A stretch of 7,902 nucleotides of DNA from Burkholderiaceae bacterium (GTDB lineage Bacteria > Pseudomonadota > Gammaproteobacteria > Burkholderiales > Burkholderiaceae_C), in the NCBI GenBank assembly GCA_017999135.1, contig JAGOBT010000130.1, positions 1-7,902 of the forward strand, written 5' to 3'. Within the stretch, counting starts at the first letter, position 1. Each line of letters begins with the position of its first letter. A program made the position numbers and the translations under genes. The notes beneath the pieces are model-generated. The model was not told where the DNA came from, ran no database searches, and saw only the letters and a list, made by a program, of their open reading frames with translations. Below, in pieces: positions 6,320 to 7,902 of the stretch.

Positions 6320-7006
6320 ATGAACTACGCCGAGCAACAGCGGCAGGTCCGCAAGCATCCCACCGGTCTGATCGTGGTGGCCGTGGGTCACGTGGCCCTG
6401 GGGTACGCCCTGGTGAACGGCCTGGGCCACAAGATCGTCGAGGTGATCAAGGCGCCGATCGAGACGAAGATCATCGAGGAAGTGAAGCCGCCGCCTCCGC
6501 CGCCGCCGGAGAACCTGCCGCCACCGCCCAAGGTGGCGCTGCCGCCACCGTCGTTCGTGCCGCCGCCGGAGATCCAGGTGGCCAACCCGCCGCCGGCACC
6601 GTCGATCACCGTCACCCGCGAGGCGCCGCCGCCGGCACCGGTGGCCATCGCCCCGGCGCCTGCGCCGGTCACCGCGCCGCCGGCGCCCCCGGCCCCGCCA
6701 GCGCCCAAGCGCCAGGCCGTGCCGCCGGTGATCAACGTGGCCACCTGCGAGAAGCCCGAGTACCCCGCCGCCGCCCTGCGTGCCGAAGCCACCGGCACCA
6801 CCAAGATCCGCTTCACCGTGGACGCCACCGGCAAGGTCAGCAAGGCCGAGATCGAGAAATCGGCCGGCCCCTCGCGTGAACACCGGCTGCTCGACCGCAC
6901 CGCCATCGACGCGCTGAGCAAGTGCCCGTTCAAGCCCGGCACCGACGAGAACGGCCAGGCCGTGGGCGCGACGACGGTCGTCGAGTACGTCTGGAAGACT
7001 GAATAA
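6320..7006 (+). CDS. tonB: Energy transducer TonB
   Basis: TonB carries proton-motive-force energy from the inner-membrane ExbB-ExbD motor across the periplasm to TonB-dependent outer-membrane receptors for iron chelates, vitamin B12 and other nutrients. The 228-residue protein has the expected plan: a short cytoplasmic N-terminus, one transmembrane anchor (about residues 15-35, with H24 where many TonBs have a functional histidine), a long Pro/Ala-rich periplasmic spacer (about 57-137), and a C-terminal TonB domain starting at [18 protein letters not shown] (143-160). C143 and C202 (SKCPFKPG) bracket much of this domain and could form a disulfide in the periplasm. The ATG at 6320 is chosen because it places the anchor near the N-terminus. 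A TTG at 6254 in the same frame would add 22 residues with no homology and would start inside a palindrome. No good Shine-Dalgarno is seen. exbB follows after 66 bp. Confidence 0.93.
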   Translation: MNYAEQQRQVRKHPTGLIVVAVGHVALGYALVNGLGHKIVEVIKAPIETKIIEEVKPPPPPPPENLPPPPKVALPPPSFVPPPEIQVANPPPAPSITVTREAPPPAPVAIAPAPAPVTAPPAPPAPPAPKRQAVPPVINVATCEKPEYPAAALRAEATGTTKIRFTVDATGKVSKAEIEKSAGPSREHRLLDRTAIDALSKCPFKPGTDENGQAVGATTVVEYVWKTE

Positions 7007-7062
7007 GCCCGGTGCCGGCGGCTCCATGCCGGCCACCCCTCCCCTCTCAATCCGCTTGTTCC

Positions 7063-7066
7063 TGGA
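7063..7066 (+). promoter_or_regulatory. Ribosome-binding site of exbB
   Basis: GGAG lies six bases before the ATG at 7073, giving a strong Shine-Dalgarno and fixing the exbB start. The tonB gene just upstream has no comparable site, which would let ExbB be made in excess of TonB, as is usual for this complex. Confidence 0.6.
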
Positions 7067-7072
7067 GTGACC

Positions 7073-7902
7073 ATGTCCCTGCTGAATGTCCTGCGCGCGC
7101 CGTTGGCCGCCGCCCTGGTGGTGATCGCCACCCTCGCCACCACCGCCCCTGCGCCCGCGCTGGCACAGGCCTCGGCCCCGGCGGCCGACGCCGCGGCCCC
7201 GGCCGCCGCGCCCGCCCCCGCGCCAGCCGAGCCGGTGGTGGCCAAGGAAGAGGTGATGAACCCCTACGGCCTGGAAGCGCTGTGGAAGCAGGGTGACTTC
7301 GTCGCCAGGGGCACGCTGATCATCATGATCATCATGAGCATGGGCTCGTGGTACATCATCTTCACCAAGCTGATCGAGCAGCAGAAGCTGCTGAAGTCGG
7401 CCAACGCCGTGGGCGAAGGCTTCTGGAAGGCCAGCTCGATGAAGCAGGCCACCGGCACCCTGCCCGAAGGCAGCGCGTTCCGCTACATCGCCGAGCAGGG
7501 CGTGAAGGCCGACGAGCACCACGAGGGCACGCTGGTCGAGGCCATCGACCGCCACACCTGGATCAGCATGAGCGTGGAGCGTGCGGTGGGCAACATCAGC
7601 AGCCGCCTGCAGGACGGCCTGGCCTTCCTGGCCACGGTGGGCTCCACCGCCCCGTTCGTGGGCCTGTTCGGCACGGTCTGGGGCATCTACCACGCGCTGA
7701 CGGCCATCGGCATCGCCGGCCAGGCCAGCATCGACAAGGTGGCCGGCCCGGTGGGCGAGGCGCTGATCATGACCGCCTTCGGCCTGGCCGTGGCCGTGCC
7801 CGCGGTGATGGGCTACAACTGGCTGATCCGCCGCAACAAGACGGTGATGGAGAAGATCCGCGCCTTCTCGGGCGACGTGCACAACGTCCTGCTGGCCGGC
7901 AA
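7073..7902 (+). CDS. exbB: Biopolymer transport protein ExbB (MotA/TolQ/ExbB proton channel family; 3' end missing)
   Basis: ExbB forms the pentameric inner-membrane proton channel that, with ExbD, energises TonB. The first 276 codons are present and the frame is still open at the right edge. The N-terminus looks like a cleavable Sec signal (hydrophobic residues about 11-29, then APALA-QA, cleavage near residue 31). A mature Ala/Pro-rich segment follows up to about residue 56. The first transmembrane helix is about 81-99 (TLIIMIIMSMGSWYIIF), followed by a cytoplasmic loop. The hallmark region TVGSTAPFVGLFGTVWGI (188-205) and a last helix, EALIMTAFGLAVAVPAV (229-245), line the pore; T192 and T234 match the conserved threonines of E. 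coli ExbB. The motif wording (GLFGTVWGIYHAL) and the tonB neighbour favour ExbB over TolQ or MotA. Little of the C-terminus should be missing. One or two exbD genes are expected next. Confidence 0.94.
   Translation, partial: MSLLNVLRAPLAAALVVIATLATTAPAPALAQASAPAADAAAPAAAPAPAPAEPVVAKEEVMNPYGLEALWKQGDFVARGTLIIMIIMSMGSWYIIFTKLIEQQKLLKSANAVGEGFWKASSMKQATGTLPEGSAFRYIAEQGVKADEHHEGTLVEAIDRHTWISMSVERAVGNISSRLQDGLAFLATVGSTAPFVGLFGTVWGIYHALTAIGIAGQASIDKVAGPVGEALIMTAFGLAVAVPAVMGYNWLIRRNKTVMEKIRAFSGDVHNVLLAG

Noticed and set aside
7007..7072. GCCGGC-containing inverted repeat between tonB and exbB as a terminator
   Set aside because: Pairing needs a bulge, no T-tract follows, and tonB-exbB are expected to be co-transcribed, so a terminator here is unlikely.
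7317..7335. ATCATCATG repeated twice in the exbB gene
   Set aside because: It simply encodes I-I-M-I-I-M in the first membrane helix; no sign of a regulatory or mobile repeat.
5006..7882. A 958-codon open frame on the minus strand opposite the dehydrogenase, tonB and exbB
   Set aside because: Same explanation: low-complexity Gly/Arg/His-rich translation without motifs, fully antisense to three well-supported genes.

Overview
The window looks like chromosomal DNA from a high-GC betaproteobacterium, most likely of the order Burkholderiales (Rubrivivax/Ideonella/Leptothrix-like). This is inferred from the very strong G/C third-position bias, the overall style of the proteins, and the tonB-exbB arrangement with a signal-peptide-bearing ExbB. 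I cannot place it to genus by eye. Seven protein-coding genes fill almost all of the window. No intergenic gap exceeds about 150 bp. I saw no tRNA, rRNA, CRISPR array, insertion sequence or phage gene.

Layout, left to right: (1) the 3' two thirds of an OppF/DppF-type peptide-transporter ATPase, running in from the left edge; (2) a PhoX-family (DUF839) protein with a twin-arginine signal and a lipobox; (3) 45 bp later, in the same direction, a divergent radical-SAM RNA methyltransferase related to RlmN; (4) a soluble epoxide-hydrolase-like alpha/beta hydrolase on the minus strand, whose 3' end overlaps the methyltransferase by 38 bp; (5) an acyl-CoA dehydrogenase on the plus strand, divergent from the hydrolase across a 75-bp spacer; (6) and (7) tonB followed by exbB, which runs off the right edge. 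An exbD gene would be expected next, but it is outside the window.

Functionally this is three or four ordinary units side by side: peptide import, a possible exported phosphatase, a divergent hydrolase/dehydrogenase pair that may act on a shared class of carbon compounds, and the energy-coupling apparatus for TonB-dependent outer-membrane uptake. The most regulatory-looking stretch is the 141-bp gap before tonB. It holds a GC-rich hairpin just after the dehydrogenase, a perfect 14-bp palindrome, a second 13-bp palindrome, and -35/-10-like hexamers lying over those palindromes.

I did not find a convincing undescribed multi-gene system. The points most worth a second look are the aspartate where acyl-CoA dehydrogenases normally carry the catalytic glutamate, the divergent RlmN relative, the paired palindromes before tonB, and an in-frame 33-bp duplication in the hydrolase.
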